64,000 nucleotides of DNA, taken from the NCBI RefSeq assembly GCF_000832125.1, contig NZ_JPRK01000011.1:62001-126000 (forward strand), written 5' to 3'. Source of the DNA: Flavobacterium hibernum. GTDB taxonomy: Bacteria; Bacteroidota; Bacteroidia; Flavobacteriales; Flavobacteriaceae. The notes under the pieces were generated by a model. That model did not search any database. It saw nothing but the letters and a program-made list of their open reading frames with translations, and was not told where the DNA came from. Shown here one piece after another: positions 16,847 through 25,813 of this stretch. The first letter of the stretch is position 1, and each line of letters starts with the position of its first letter. Both the position numbers and the translations under genes were made by a program.

Positions 16847-19016
16847 CTTCATTTATAAGGTAGTTTATAATTTTAAATAGCCTAACTGGTTCAAATGGTT
16901 TAATAATAATATCATTTATTCCTGAAGAAAGTGCTTCATCTGTAATTTCGTCTTTATCAAAAGCTGTCAAAGCAACGATTGGTATTTTCGTGTCTTTTAA
17001 ACGAATTCTTCTGGAGGTTTCAAACCCATTCATCAAAGGCATATTGATATCCATTAAAATAAGATCAAAGTCTTCTTTTTCTAATATATCCAAAGCAGCA
17101 AAACCATCATCAACTACTTTGCAGGTATAATTATTTTTTTCGATAATCTTTTTTGTAACCAATTGATTGATCAGATTATCTTCTACTATTAAAATTTTAT
17201 AGACTTCATTTGAGGTTAAATCAACTTCAATTTCTTCAATAATCTTTTTTGTTTTTTTAGGATCGTACTCAAAAGGAATGATAAATGTAAATGAAGTTCC
17301 TTCTCCAATATTACTTTCGAGATTAATTGTAGTACCAAAAAGTCCTAATAATCTTTTTACAATACTCAATCCTAAGCCAGTTCCTTGATAATCTTCATCT
17401 TTTCGCCCAACCTGAACGAACTTTTCGAAAATCTTTCCCTGATCTACAACCGCAATTCCAACGCCATTATCTTTAATTAGAAAATCCAGATAATACATTT
17501 TCCCTTCTGTTCTGTCTAATTTCACAATAATTCCAACCTCACCATCTTTTGTAAACTTTAATGCATTACTCACTAAATTCATTAGAATTTGAGCTAACCT
17601 TAATTTATCTCCAATTAAATATTCTGGAATACAGGGATCTATAGAAATTGATATTTTGTTATTGTTTTTTTGTGCTAAAAAGGAAAGAGAATTTTTAATC
17701 ATCGTTATTTCATCCGACATATTAAAGGTCAAACTTTCCAGTACAACTTTATTTTCTTCAATCTTATTAATTTGAAGAATGTCATTTACTAAAGACAATA
17801 AATATCTTGCCGAAAATTTTAAAGCACTCAAATGTGTGCTTTGCGATAATTCTTTATGTTCTTCCAACAACATATTCGTTATTCCTACTACACCATAGAG
17901 CGGAGTACGTAATTCGTGGCTTATAGTCGAAATAAATTGAGTTTTAAGCAATGAGGCTTCTTCAGCAATTTCTTTTGCTTTTAAGAGCTCTAAATTATGT
18001 CTTTTCTTAAATCTGATATTTTTGATTAATGTTATAATCAGAAATAAAAGAATTAGAGAAATCAGGATAAATAAGATTACGATAATTCGAGATTTTTTAA
18101 GACTTTGATACTGGGAATCTTTTTCGTTTTCAATTTTATCAATCTGTCTTTTATATTCGTCTAACTCAAGATTAAAACCAGCGGTAGAAGCTTTCTTGAG
18201 TTTTTCTTCGTTGTATAGTTGTTCTGCAATTTCATCATAACGTGCAAGGTTTTTATAAGCCTCTTCGTATTTCTTAATTTTGGTTAAGAACTTAGAATAC
18301 TCTAAATGTGCATATGATAAATCGGATCTTTCTACGTTATTTTTTCCTGCTTGAATAGCTTTTACAAAAAAAGAATCTGCTTTATTATAATCATTGCGAT
18401 GACTAAAATACATTCCGTTGAGCATATTCACAGCAATTTCAGTCGATTTGTCGCCGTACCGTTCAAAATTATTACCCACAAATTTTAAATAAGGATATCC
18501 TTCTTCAAATTTATTAATATCAAAATAAGCCCAGGCTATATTTACGTTCGTAAAATAAACCTGACTCATGTCATTAATTTTTAAACTGTAAGCGATCGAT
18601 TTTTTATAATAACTTATTCCTTTATTAAATTGTTTTTTTTCGAAACAATAAATATTTCCAAGGTTGTTATGAAGTCTGTATTTTAGAGTATCATCGTCTG
18701 TTTTATTAGCGTAGAATAATCCTTTATTATAAAAGAAAATGGCTTTATCAAACTCTGATAATTCACTATAATTTCCAGCTATAATTTTATACGCTTTTGC
18801 GATTAAAAGATCGTTTTTGGAAATTGTAGCGTAATTTAAAGCAATTCGCGAAGTAATTAATGATTTTTCAAAATTCGATTCTTTATAATCTTCCCAAGCC
18901 TGATCTACAAGTTTACTAATCTTTGCTTCGGGTAAACTTTCAGATTGCGCAATTGCCGAATTGGCAAAGCAATTCAGTAACAAAAAAAGCAACAGAAAAA
19001 TCCGCATTTGGGGCAT
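16830..19016 (-). CDS. TPR-containing hybrid sensor histidine kinase
   Basis: A single-pass hybrid kinase of the Bacteroidota type. It begins with a signal peptide (MRIFLLLFLLLNCFANSAIAQ), then a periplasmic set of TPR-like helical repeats (about 30-270), a coiled segment, a transmembrane helix (about 310-335), a HisKA domain (ISTISHELRTPLYG), an ATPase domain (NLVSNALKFT, DNGVGIAV, GTGLGLSIVKRLL) and a C-terminal receiver (ILIVEDNLINQ, LILMDINMPLMNGFE, IIIKPFEP). A TTG at 19040 would lengthen it, but that lies inside the proposed -7 element, so the start is ATG 19016 or 19007. No DNA-binding output is attached; a phosphotransfer partner is needed. Confidence 0.9.
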   Translation of the reverse strand: MPQMRIFLLLFLLLNCFANSAIAQSESLPEAKISKLVDQAWEDYKESNFEKSLITSRIALNYATISKNDLLIAKAYKIIAGNYSELSEFDKAIFFYNKGLFYANKTDDDTLKYRLHNNLGNIYCFEKKQFNKGISYYKKSIAYSLKINDMSQVYFTNVNIAWAYFDINKFEEGYPYLKFVGNNFERYGDKSTEIAVNMLNGMYFSHRNDYNKADSFFVKAIQAGKNNVERSDLSYAHLEYSKFLTKIKKYEEAYKNLARYDEIAEQLYNEEKLKKASTAGFNLELDEYKRQIDKIENEKDSQYQSLKKSRIIVILFILISLILLFLIITLIKNIRFKKRHNLELLKAKEIAEEASLLKTQFISTISHELRTPLYGVVGITNMLLEEHKELSQSTHLSALKFSARYLLSLVNDILQINKIEENKVVLESLTFNMSDEITMIKNSLSFLAQKNNNKISISIDPCIPEYLIGDKLRLAQILMNLVSNALKFTKDGEVGIIVKLDRTEGKMYYLDFLIKDNGVGIAVVDQGKIFEKFVQVGRKDEDYQGTGLGLSIVKRLLGLFGTTINLESNIGEGTSFTFIIPFEYDPKKTKKIIEEIEVDLTSNEVYKILIVEDNLINQLVTKKIIEKNNYTCKVVDDGFAALDILEKEDFDLILMDINMPLMNGFETSRRIRLKDTKIPIVALTAFDKDEITDEALSSGINDIIIKPFEPVRLFKIINYLINEAKNAG

Positions 19017-19037
19017 AAAAAAGTAGGCTAATTTGAT

Positions 19038-19045
19038 CAAATATA
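19038..19045 (-). promoter_or_regulatory. -7 element of the hybrid kinase gene
   Basis: The minus strand reads TATATTTG, an exact TAnnTTTG. It places transcription start near 19032 and rules out the TTG at 19040 as translation start. Confidence 0.5.
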
Positions 19046-19052
19046 CGTTTAA

Positions 19053-19093
19053 AAATAAAAAAAAGCCGTATTTCCTATAAAAATACAGCTTTT
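19053..19093 (-). terminator. Terminator of the dicarboxylate/amino-acid symporter
   Basis: Arms 19061-19073 and 19081-19093 with one mismatch and a 7-nt loop, followed on the minus strand by eight T. Confidence 0.8.
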
Positions 19094-19156
19094 CTCTTTT
19101 TATTTAAAAACTTTTAAATACTCCTGTTTTTTTCTTACGAAAAAACAGCATAAAAG

Positions 19157-20437
19157 TTATTCTTCAGTAGCAACTTCAATTTCTTTACCTTCTTCCCATT
19201 TACCAACGACAGATGTTGCTAAAGCATTCCCTAACACATTGGTAGCGCTTCTAAACATATCGCAAAAGTGATCGATTGGCAAGATTAAGGCGATTCCTTC
19301 AATTGGAATTTTAAACATTCCACAAGTTGCCGCAACTACAACCAAACTTGCTCTTGGCACACCTGCAATACCTTTACTTGTTAACATTAAAACTAAAAGC
19401 ATTACCATTTGAGATCCTAAATCCAAATGAACGCCATAAAACTGAGCAATAAAAATACTGGCAAAAGTCATATACATCATACTTCCATCCAAATTGAATG
19501 AATAACCAAGAGGCAACATAAATGATACTATTTTATCCTTAACACCAAATTCTTCTAATTCTTCTGTTAATTTTGGAAAAACAGCTTCACTACTAGTTGT
19601 TCCAAAAGCAATTGCTACAGGACCTATAATGCGTCTTAATAACTCTGTCATTCTTCCTTTCAGAAAAATATAACCCACAACTATTAAAACAATCCATAAT
19701 GTGCTTATCCCTACTAAAAATGATCCGAAAAATTTAAAGTATGTAATCATTAATTCTTCGGCATCTCTAATCGCAAATACTCCAGCAATTGCACCAAAAA
19801 CTCCAATTGGAGCAAAGTTCATTACATAGTTTACCATTTTTAATACAACATGCGATATTTTATCAAAAGCATTTATAACAGGCTTTACAGTATTTCCTAA
19901 TGATGCAGCTGCTAATCCGAAAAAAATAGCAAATACTACGATTTGCAAAATTTCATTGGTAGCCATTGCTTCAAAAATACTTTTAGGAACGATATGTTCA
20001 ACAAAATTCTCAAAAGACAAAGTTGTTGTTTTAGCCGTTACCTCAGAAGCCGCAGACATATCAACGTGATCTAATTTTAAACCTACTCCCGGTTCTAAAA
20101 TATTTACATAAAACAATCCAATTAACAAAGAAATAAATGAAGCCGTAAAAAACCATCCAAGTGCTTTTCCTCCAATTCTACCTACCGTTTTCAAATCTCC
20201 CAATTTGGCAATTCCAACTACTAAAGTCGTAAATACTAAAGGAGAAATAATCATTTGCACCAATCTGATAAAGATTGTTGCCAGCATTTTAATTTTATTA
20301 CTAAAGGATAGTGCAGCTTCTTGCGAAATATAATTGTGCAAAATAATTCCTAAAGTTGCTCCAAGAATCATTGCAACAATAATTTGCCCCGTTAATCCTG
20401 AAAGAAATGATTTTTTTTTGGTTTCTGTAACTTGCAT
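19157..20437 (-). CDS. Dicarboxylate/amino acid:cation symporter (DAACS, GltP/DctA type)
   Basis: An inner-membrane secondary transporter that takes up glutamate, aspartate or C4-dicarboxylates with Na+ or H+. The 426-residue protein has the family's eight-helix plan with two re-entrant loops. Diagnostic motifs are the serine-rich loop FGTTSSEAVFP, PLGYSFNLDGSMMYMTFASIFIAQ and the substrate loop ILPIDHFCDMFRSATNVLGNALA. The substrate-binding DxxxDxxRTxxN pattern appears as DHFCDMFRSATN, with Ser in place of Thr. It lies 54 nt downstream of aroC on the same strand, so the two may be co-transcribed, and ends at a strong terminator. Confidence 0.93.
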   Translation of the reverse strand: MQVTETKKKSFLSGLTGQIIVAMILGATLGIILHNYISQEAALSFSNKIKMLATIFIRLVQMIISPLVFTTLVVGIAKLGDLKTVGRIGGKALGWFFTASFISLLIGLFYVNILEPGVGLKLDHVDMSAASEVTAKTTTLSFENFVEHIVPKSIFEAMATNEILQIVVFAIFFGLAAASLGNTVKPVINAFDKISHVVLKMVNYVMNFAPIGVFGAIAGVFAIRDAEELMITYFKFFGSFLVGISTLWIVLIVVGYIFLKGRMTELLRRIIGPVAIAFGTTSSEAVFPKLTEELEEFGVKDKIVSFMLPLGYSFNLDGSMMYMTFASIFIAQFYGVHLDLGSQMVMLLVLMLTSKGIAGVPRASLVVVAATCGMFKIPIEGIALILPIDHFCDMFRSATNVLGNALATSVVGKWEEGKEIEVATEE

Positions 20438-20491
20438 TAATTTGTTTTATTTAGAATTAAAATATTAAAACCCTCACTGTTTTAACTTTTA

Positions 20492-21550
20492 TTAATATGT
20501 TTTGTTGATTAAATAAAAATCAGCCAAAACAATTGCTGCCATTGCCTCTACAATTGGCACAGCACGCGGTACAACACACGGATCATGACGTCCTTTTCCT
20601 GTCATTGGTGTAATGTTTCCTTTATTATCTAATGAATCCTGAGTTTGCATGATAGTTGCAACTGGTTTAAAAGCAACTCTGAAATAAATATCCATTCCGT
20701 TACTAATTCCACCCTGAATTCCTCCTGAAAGATTTGTTTTTGTTGTCCCGTCAGGATTATATAAATCATTGTGCTGACTTCCTTTCATTTCAGAACCCGA
20801 AAATCCACTTCCGTATTCAAAACCTTTTACGGCATTGATTGAAAGCATTGCTTTTCCTAATTCTGCATGTAATTTATCAAAAACAGGCTCACCTAAACCA
20901 ACCGGAACGTTTTGAATTACACACGAAACAATCCCACCAACGGTATCTCCTTGTTTACGAATATCACGAATATACTCTTCCATTATTGCTGCCGATTTTT
21001 CGTCAGGACAACGAACTGGATTACTTTCTATTTTAGAAAAATCTAAATCTTGATATGGTGTATCTAAATGAATTGGACCTACTGAAGAAACGTATGCATT
21101 AATTTTAATTTCGGGTAACATTTGTTTGGCAATTGCTCCCGCTACTACTCTACTTGCTGTTTCTCTCGCAGAACTTCTTCCGCCACCGCGATAATCACGA
21201 AAACCATATTTTTGGTCGTATACGTAATCTGCGTGACTTGGTCTGTAATTATCTTTTATATGTGAATAATCATCTGACTTTTGATTGGTATTTGGAATAA
21301 TAAATCCTATTGGAGTTCCAGTAGTTTTACCTTCAAAAATTCCAGATAAAAACTGAACCGCATCTGGCTCTTTTCTTTGTGTTACAATCGCTGATTGTCC
21401 CGGTTTTCTGCGTGACATTTCAACCTCAATTGCTTCCAAATCAAGTTCAATTCCTGACGGGCAACCGTCTATAATTCCGCCCAAAGCTTCGCCATGAGAC
21501 TCTCCAAATGTTGTAACCTTATATAGTGTGCCGTAGCTATTTCCTGCCAT
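20492..21550 (-). CDS. aroC: Chorismate synthase
   Basis: Makes chorismate from 5-enolpyruvylshikimate-3-phosphate using reduced FMN, the last common step of aromatic amino acid synthesis. The 352-residue length is normal. Signatures are FGESHG (15-20), YRPSHADY, the Arg-rich FMN loop [16 protein letters not shown], and [20 protein letters not shown] near the C-terminus. The promoter is probably the exact -7 element at 21567-21574. Other aro genes are not near. Confidence 0.97.
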   Translation of the reverse strand: MAGNSYGTLYKVTTFGESHGEALGGIIDGCPSGIELDLEAIEVEMSRRKPGQSAIVTQRKEPDAVQFLSGIFEGKTTGTPIGFIIPNTNQKSDDYSHIKDNYRPSHADYVYDQKYGFRDYRGGGRSSARETASRVVAGAIAKQMLPEIKINAYVSSVGPIHLDTPYQDLDFSKIESNPVRCPDEKSAAIMEEYIRDIRKQGDTVGGIVSCVIQNVPVGLGEPVFDKLHAELGKAMLSINAVKGFEYGSGFSGSEMKGSQHNDLYNPDGTTKTNLSGGIQGGISNGMDIYFRVAFKPVATIMQTQDSLDNKGNITPMTGKGRHDPCVVPRAVPIVEAMAAIVLADFYLINKTY

Positions 21551-21566
21551 CGTAATTTGTTTTGAG

Positions 21567-21574
21567 CAAATGTA
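21567..21574 (-). promoter_or_regulatory. -7 element of aroC
   Basis: The minus strand reads TACATTTG, an exact TAnnTTTG, 16 nt ahead of the ATG. No TTG at -33. Confidence 0.45.
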
Positions 21575-21738
21575 AGTTTTATGAATTAAATTAAAAAATT
21601 TAAAATTAGTATTATTAAGTAAAGGTTAAGTAGTTTAAAAATTACAATTTAATAAAATTGTCGCCAAATTGGTAACCTTTTGATAAAATAAATCTGACTA
21701 GAGTTTCTTTTATTTGTTAAACTTCAAAAAAAGAAAAA

Positions 21739-22560
21739 TTGAAAAAAAGAAATGTCGAATTGGTCATCCTATCGGATGTTCATTTGGGAACTTACGGAAG
21801 TCACGCTAAAGAATTAAATAACTATTTATCAAGCATTAAACCCAAAACATTAGTCCTAAACGGCGATATTATTGATGCTTGGCAATTTAGAAAATCATAT
21901 TTTCCAAAAGCTCATTTAAGAGTCATTCAAAGGATAATTGGAATGGCTTCAAAAGGCACAAAAGTGTATTATATCACTGGAAATCACGATGAAATTCTTC
22001 GAAAATTTAGCGATATGAACATGGGGAATTTTGCTTTGGTCGATAAATTAGTTTTAGAACTAGACGACAAAAAAGCCTGGATCTTTCACGGAGATGTTTT
22101 TGACGCCTCTGTTCAACACTCAAAATGGATTGCAAAACTTGGCGGACTTGGTTATGATTATTTAATTTTAAGCAATCGATTTGCAAACTGGTGTTTAGCA
22201 AAACTTGGTCGCGAACCATATTCATTTTCTAAAAAAATAAAAGCAAGCGTTAAAAAAGCAGTTAAATTTATATCTGATTTTGAAACTACTGCCACAGATT
22301 TAGCAATCGAAAAAAAATACGATTATGTCATTTGCGGACATATTCATGAACCAAAAATAATCACTAAAGAAAACAAATACGGTTCTACTTTATATCTAAA
22401 TTCTGGAGACTGGGTCGAAAACCTAACTGCTTTAGAGTATCATAAGAAACGTTGGAAACTATATTCGTATGTAGAAAGTAATTTTTCTGAAGAAGAAAAT
22501 CTTTTTGAAATGGAAGATATTCTAAGCTCAGAATTAATTGCTTCTATTATTACTAGATAA
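21739..22560 (+). CDS. LpxH-like metallophosphoesterase (UDP-diacylglucosamine diphosphatase family)
   Basis: A calcineurin-fold phosphoesterase of 273 residues resembling UDP-2,3-diacylglucosamine hydrolase of lipid A synthesis. Metal motifs are ILSDVHLG (Asp13, His15), LNGDIIDAW, GNHDEI, HGDVFD and CGHIHEP. It is longer than E. coli LpxH and has the basic loop KKIKASVKKAV, as in the LpxH/YbbF-like Bacteroidota group, so lipid A function is likely but not certain. The start is TTG at 21739; no ATG precedes the first metal motif in frame. It is divergent from aroC. Confidence 0.8.
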   Translation: MKKRNVELVILSDVHLGTYGSHAKELNNYLSSIKPKTLVLNGDIIDAWQFRKSYFPKAHLRVIQRIIGMASKGTKVYYITGNHDEILRKFSDMNMGNFALVDKLVLELDDKKAWIFHGDVFDASVQHSKWIAKLGGLGYDYLILSNRFANWCLAKLGREPYSFSKKIKASVKKAVKFISDFETTATDLAIEKKYDYVICGHIHEPKIITKENKYGSTLYLNSGDWVENLTALEYHKKRWKLYSYVESNFSEEENLFEMEDILSSELIASIITR

Positions 22561-22663
22561 TCTTAAAAAACACAAAACATTGCATTTCAACTAAATAACT
22601 ATAATTAAGATTATTTTTGTTGTATAGAAAATGTGAATTATATAACAATTTCAAAAAATAATA

Positions 22664-22671
22664 TACGTTTG
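22664..22671 (+). promoter_or_regulatory. -7 element of the small beta-barrel protein gene
   Basis: TACGTTTG, an exact TAnnTTTG, 47 nt before the ATG at 22719. No TTG at -33. Confidence 0.45.
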
Positions 22672-22718
22672 AAAATGGTACCACATATTAAATTTGACAA
22701 AAATTAATAACCATTTTT

Positions 22719-23216
22719 ATGAAAAGAATTATTTTATCTGCCATTATGCTACTAGGATTAGCGTTTACGGCTCAATCTCAAGAAATTGCAAAAAATGCAC
22801 TTGGTTTACGTTTGGGAGACAATAACGGATTTGGTGGAGAGGTATCGTACCAAAGAGGATTATCTAAAAACAATCGTCTGGAATTTGATTTAGGATGGAG
22901 AAACAGCAGTGATGTTGACGCCATAAAAGGTGTAGTGCTTTACCAATGGGTTTGGAATATTGATGGTGGCTTTAACTGGTACGCTGGTGTTGGTGGAGGA
23001 ATCGCGGCATGGGATCACGATTATTACAACAACAATCTTAAATATAATGATAGCGGAACTTACGTTTTTGCTGCCGGTGATATTGGTATAGAATATGGCT
23101 TTAAAGAAGTGCCAATTTTAATATCTTTAGATGCAAGACCAGAAATTGGTTCAGGATATTATGACGATGACAACTTTGGATTTGATGTTGGTTTAGGAAT
23201 CAAATTCAAGTTCTAA
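22719..23216 (+). CDS. Small outer-membrane beta-barrel protein
   Basis: A 165-residue exported protein with signal peptide MKRIILSAIMLLGLAFTAQSQ. The mature part is built from alternating short strands (LGLRLGDNNGFGGEVSYQRGL, LEFDLGWRN, FNWYAGVGGGIAAWD, YVFAAGDIGIEYGF) and ends in Phe (VGLGIKFKF), the classic outer-membrane insertion signal. It is most likely a small 8-strand barrel of the OmpW/OmpX-like size class. It has its own promoter and terminator, so it is a single-gene unit. No specific function can be given. Confidence 0.82.
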   Translation: MKRIILSAIMLLGLAFTAQSQEIAKNALGLRLGDNNGFGGEVSYQRGLSKNNRLEFDLGWRNSSDVDAIKGVVLYQWVWNIDGGFNWYAGVGGGIAAWDHDYYNNNLKYNDSGTYVFAAGDIGIEYGFKEVPILISLDARPEIGSGYYDDDNFGFDVGLGIKFKF

Positions 23217-23244
23217 AATAAGAATAGAAGTAAAAAATAATTGT

Positions 23245-23285
23245 AAAAAAAATCCTGTCGCTTCAAAACGACAGGATTTTTTTTA
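23245..23285. terminator. Bidirectional terminator
   Basis: Perfect 14-bp arms (23247-23260, 23269-23282) with an 8-nt loop and A/T runs on both sides, between the beta-barrel gene and the convergent lipoprotein gene. Confidence 0.85.
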
Positions 23286-23356
23286 TGCTAAGAATATAAA
23301 AAGGCTTCTAGCGAAGTCACGGGACGCTCGGCCAGATATTTTTTCTTTTAAATAAA

Positions 23357-23782
23357 TTACTTAAATATAATTTCTTTTTTAGAATGAATTTTCACCACTG
23401 TATAAGGATAAGTAATTACCTGCATCACCATCACATCTGTCGCAGGCGCATTTTCTTTAACCGTAATGATAATATTTTTATCGGTTTCTTCAACTTTATC
23501 AACTCCTATAGAATAACCACCGGTGTTTTTCTCGCCCATATTCAGAATTACATAATTCGAATTGCTAATATCTGCCTGTTTCATTTTATCTGTTAAAAGC
23601 GGATCATTTTCTAACATTTTGATTTCATTAGGCTCTGTCAGAATTTCAAAAAACTTAATATTTCCGCCACCATCAGTTTGCACCGTCAAAACTTCATACA
23701 AAGCAGTTTTTGCTTCTGATGTTTTTTTTGCTCCACAAGAAACCAAGACAAAAATCACTAAAACCGAAAGTACTTTTTTCAT
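23357..23782 (-). CDS. PrcB_C-like lipoprotein
   Basis: A 141-residue lipoprotein: MKKVLSVLVIFVLVSCG gives lipidated Cys16. The C-terminal half (MGEKNTGGYSIGVDKVEETDKNIIITVKENAP) matches the PrcB C-terminal domain pattern, in which a TGGYSI/V motif opens the fold; the domain is known from the Treponema dentilisin accessory protein PrcB. It starts 9 nt after bshA on the same strand, so the two are co-transcribed, though a link to bacillithiol is not evident. A protein-stabilising role at the periplasmic side is possible but unproven. Confidence 0.75.
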   Translation of the reverse strand: MKKVLSVLVIFVLVSCGAKKTSEAKTALYEVLTVQTDGGGNIKFFEILTEPNEIKMLENDPLLTDKMKQADISNSNYVILNMGEKNTGGYSIGVDKVEETDKNIIITVKENAPATDVMVMQVITYPYTVVKIHSKKEIIFK

Positions 23783-23791
23783 TTCTTACTA

Positions 23792-24943
23792 TTAAGATTG
23801 TTGTTTTTCCGTTTTATAATCATCAATCGCTCTTTGGTATAATGCTTCATATTTAGGCAAGATATTTTTAATATCAAATTTCTTAGCCACTTCTAAAGCG
23901 TTTACTTTAAATTGATTTAAAACTTCGTCTTCTTTTAAAATTTTAATTGCATTTGCAGCCATTTCCTCAACGTCTCCAACGTTACTTAAATATCCTGAAA
24001 TGCCTTCAAAATTAACTTCTGGCAAACCTCCTGAATTACTCGAAATCACAGGAACCCCCATAGACATCGCCTCTAATGCAGCCAAACCAAAACTTTCTGT
24101 TTCTGATGGAAGCAAAAACAAATCTGTAAAGCACAAAATCTTATCAATTTCATTACTATTTCCAAAGAAAATTACTTTGTCGTAAATTCCTAATTCCATG
24201 CACAGAGCTTCGGCTTTTTCTTTTTCCGGACCATCTCCTACCATCATTAATTTGGCAGGGATTTCTTTCTGGATATTATAGAAAATTTTAATGATATCCG
24301 GAATACGTTTTACCTTTCTAAAATTACTGATATGTGTAATGATTCTCTCATTTTCTTTTGCCATAACATAACGATGACAAGGTGCTTGCGGATCTTTTAC
24401 CACTTTATCCAACTCAATAAAATTAGGAATTACTCTAATTTTATTTTTGATTTTAAACAATTTCAAAGTATCGTCTTTCAAACTCTGAGAAACCGAAGTC
24501 ACATAATCTGATTTATTGATACTAAAGGTCACCGCTGGTTTATAAAAAGGGTGATTTCCTACCAATGTAATATCTGTTCCGTGAAGTGTAGTAATCATTG
24601 GAAGATTAATCCCTTCGTTTTTTAGCATTTGCTTCGCCATATAGCCTGCATATGCGTGTGGAATAGCATAATGTACATGCAACACCTCAATTTTATACAA
24701 TTTCACCATATCTACCAATTTGCTTGACAAAGCCAATTCGTAAGGCTGATAGTGAAAAAGTGGATATTCTGGAACGTTTACTTCGTGATAATGAACATTA
24801 GGATTCAAAAGTGCCAACCTAACCGGCTGACTATAAGTAATAAAATGGATTTCGTGTCCGCGTCTGGCTAATTCAAGACCTAGTTCTGTAGCAACTACAC
24901 CACTACCACCAAATGTCGGATAACAAACTATAGCTATTTTCAT
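23792..24943 (-). CDS. bshA: N-acetyl-alpha-D-glucosaminyl L-malate synthase
   Basis: A GT4-family glycosyltransferase joining GlcNAc from UDP-GlcNAc to L-malate, the first step of bacillithiol synthesis. The 383-residue protein starts MKIAIVCYPTFGGSGVVATELG, the BshA signature, followed by HFITYSQP, VLHVHYAIPHAYAGYMAKQ and TTLHGTDITLVG. The donor domain holds FRKVKRIPDIIKIF, MVGDGPEK and the LPSETESFGLAALEAMSMG motif with the EX7E glutamates. bshB and bshC are not in the window. It is followed at once by the PrcB_C-like lipoprotein. Confidence 0.95.
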   Translation of the reverse strand: MKIAIVCYPTFGGSGVVATELGLELARRGHEIHFITYSQPVRLALLNPNVHYHEVNVPEYPLFHYQPYELALSSKLVDMVKLYKIEVLHVHYAIPHAYAGYMAKQMLKNEGINLPMITTLHGTDITLVGNHPFYKPAVTFSINKSDYVTSVSQSLKDDTLKLFKIKNKIRVIPNFIELDKVVKDPQAPCHRYVMAKENERIITHISNFRKVKRIPDIIKIFYNIQKEIPAKLMMVGDGPEKEKAEALCMELGIYDKVIFFGNSNEIDKILCFTDLFLLPSETESFGLAALEAMSMGVPVISSNSGGLPEVNFEGISGYLSNVGDVEEMAANAIKILKEDEVLNQFKVNALEVAKKFDIKNILPKYEALYQRAIDDYKTEKQQS

Positions 24944-24971
24944 GTATTAAATTTAATACTACGAAAGTACT

Positions 24972-24979
24972 CAAAAATA
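24972..24979 (-). promoter_or_regulatory. -7 element of bshA
   Basis: The minus strand reads TATTTTTG, an exact TAnnTTTG, 28 nt ahead of the ATG. An AT-rich palindrome lies between it and the start. Confidence 0.45.
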
Positions 24980-25127
24980 GCTTTTAATCGAAGATTTAGA
25001 TTGTTAGATTTATGTGAATATTAGTTTTAACACATGATTTAATTGTCAAATCTTAAGATTACTGGAATGTTTTAGATCAATAAATTATAAAGTCTTGTTT
25101 TAAGAAATACAGAGAACCTTAATCACT

Positions 25128-25160
25128 AAACCCGACAGGTTTTAAAAACCTGTCGGGTTT
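25128..25160. repeat. Palindromic intergenic repeat, copy 2
   Basis: Perfect 16-bp arms around one base, the same architecture and core (ACAGGTTTT-N-AAAACCTGT) as copy 1 at 11964-11996, but with outer arms AAACCCG/CGGGTTT. The rest of 24980-25175 shows nothing recognisable. Confidence 0.8.
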
Positions 25161-25173
25161 GTCGTAACGTAAA

Positions 25174-25214
25174 AAACAAAAAAAGGCACAAAATCTAAAT
25201 TTTATGCCTTTTAC
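25174..25214 (-). terminator. Terminator of the gene ending at 25232
   Basis: Arms 25181-25194 and 25198-25212 with one mismatch and a 3-nt loop, followed on the minus strand by seven T. Confidence 0.75.
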
Positions 25215-25231
25215 TATATTATAAACTTTTC

Positions 25232-25714
25232 CTAGAAAAATCTGCTATGCCAACTATCAGCAGCAGGAACTTCCCAAGATTCGTTGAATTCTTCGATATT
25301 ATTTACAAGATTATTAAAAACAATCGTATTCTCTGAAACGGATTTATCTTTAACCATTTTCTTGAAATCAATTAATGGTTTGTGTGCAATATGTTCACCA
25401 AGTTTAAAAGTAACGTTCATTTTATCCAACAAATCAACGTCGTATTTTTTCTCTAAACTCTGAATAAACTCTACCGAACTATCAATAGAACAACCTGTCG
25501 CCACTTGCACATCTTGATTTACAGCCAAAATAATGAATCGGTTATATTTCAACAAATACGAAGCTTCTAAACTTGTTCCGTGCGCCGCCCAACCTTCTAC
25601 AAAAGCTTTTAAGTCGACTTCTATTTCAGAAAATTCTTCCTCAGAAAACTTTCTGTTCGATTGATAAATCCAAATTTTGGATTCACCAGGTAAATTTTCA
25701 AAAGGTATATACAT
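25232..25714 (-). CDS. Conserved Bacteroidota protein of unknown function
   Basis: A 160-residue soluble protein (MYIPFENLPGESKIWIYQSNRKFSEEE...). I recall orthologues labelled 'ABC transporter ATPase', but there is no Walker A, Walker B or ABC signature here, so that name would be wrong. Features are a compact alpha/beta region with AHGTSLEASYLLKYNRFIILAV and ATGCSIDSSVEFIQSLEKKY, and an aromatic-rich tail ending WEVPAADSWHSRFF. The Cys-containing TGCSIDSS loop is the most conserved-looking part. It is alone before a terminator, 99 nt after the secreted protein gene upstream. Confidence 0.75.
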   Translation of the reverse strand: MYIPFENLPGESKIWIYQSNRKFSEEEFSEIEVDLKAFVEGWAAHGTSLEASYLLKYNRFIILAVNQDVQVATGCSIDSSVEFIQSLEKKYDVDLLDKMNVTFKLGEHIAHKPLIDFKKMVKDKSVSENTIVFNNLVNNIEEFNESWEVPAADSWHSRFF

Positions 25715-25813
25715 TTTTAATTTTAGATTTTAGATTATTTGAATTTTAGATTTTAGAAAGTTTCAGTAAAAAAACTTAGAAACTCAGAGCCTTAGCAACT
25801 CTCAACCTTAAAA

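Noticed and set aside
23290..23345. Possible small RNA or repeat remnant after the bidirectional terminator
   Set aside because: The GC-richer stretch (TCACGGGACGCTCGG) has no clear pairing or second copy in the window.
25715..25760. Short direct repeats of ATTTTAGATTTTAGA as a possible regulatory array
   Set aside because: Only two to three imperfect AT-rich units; expected in sequence of this composition.
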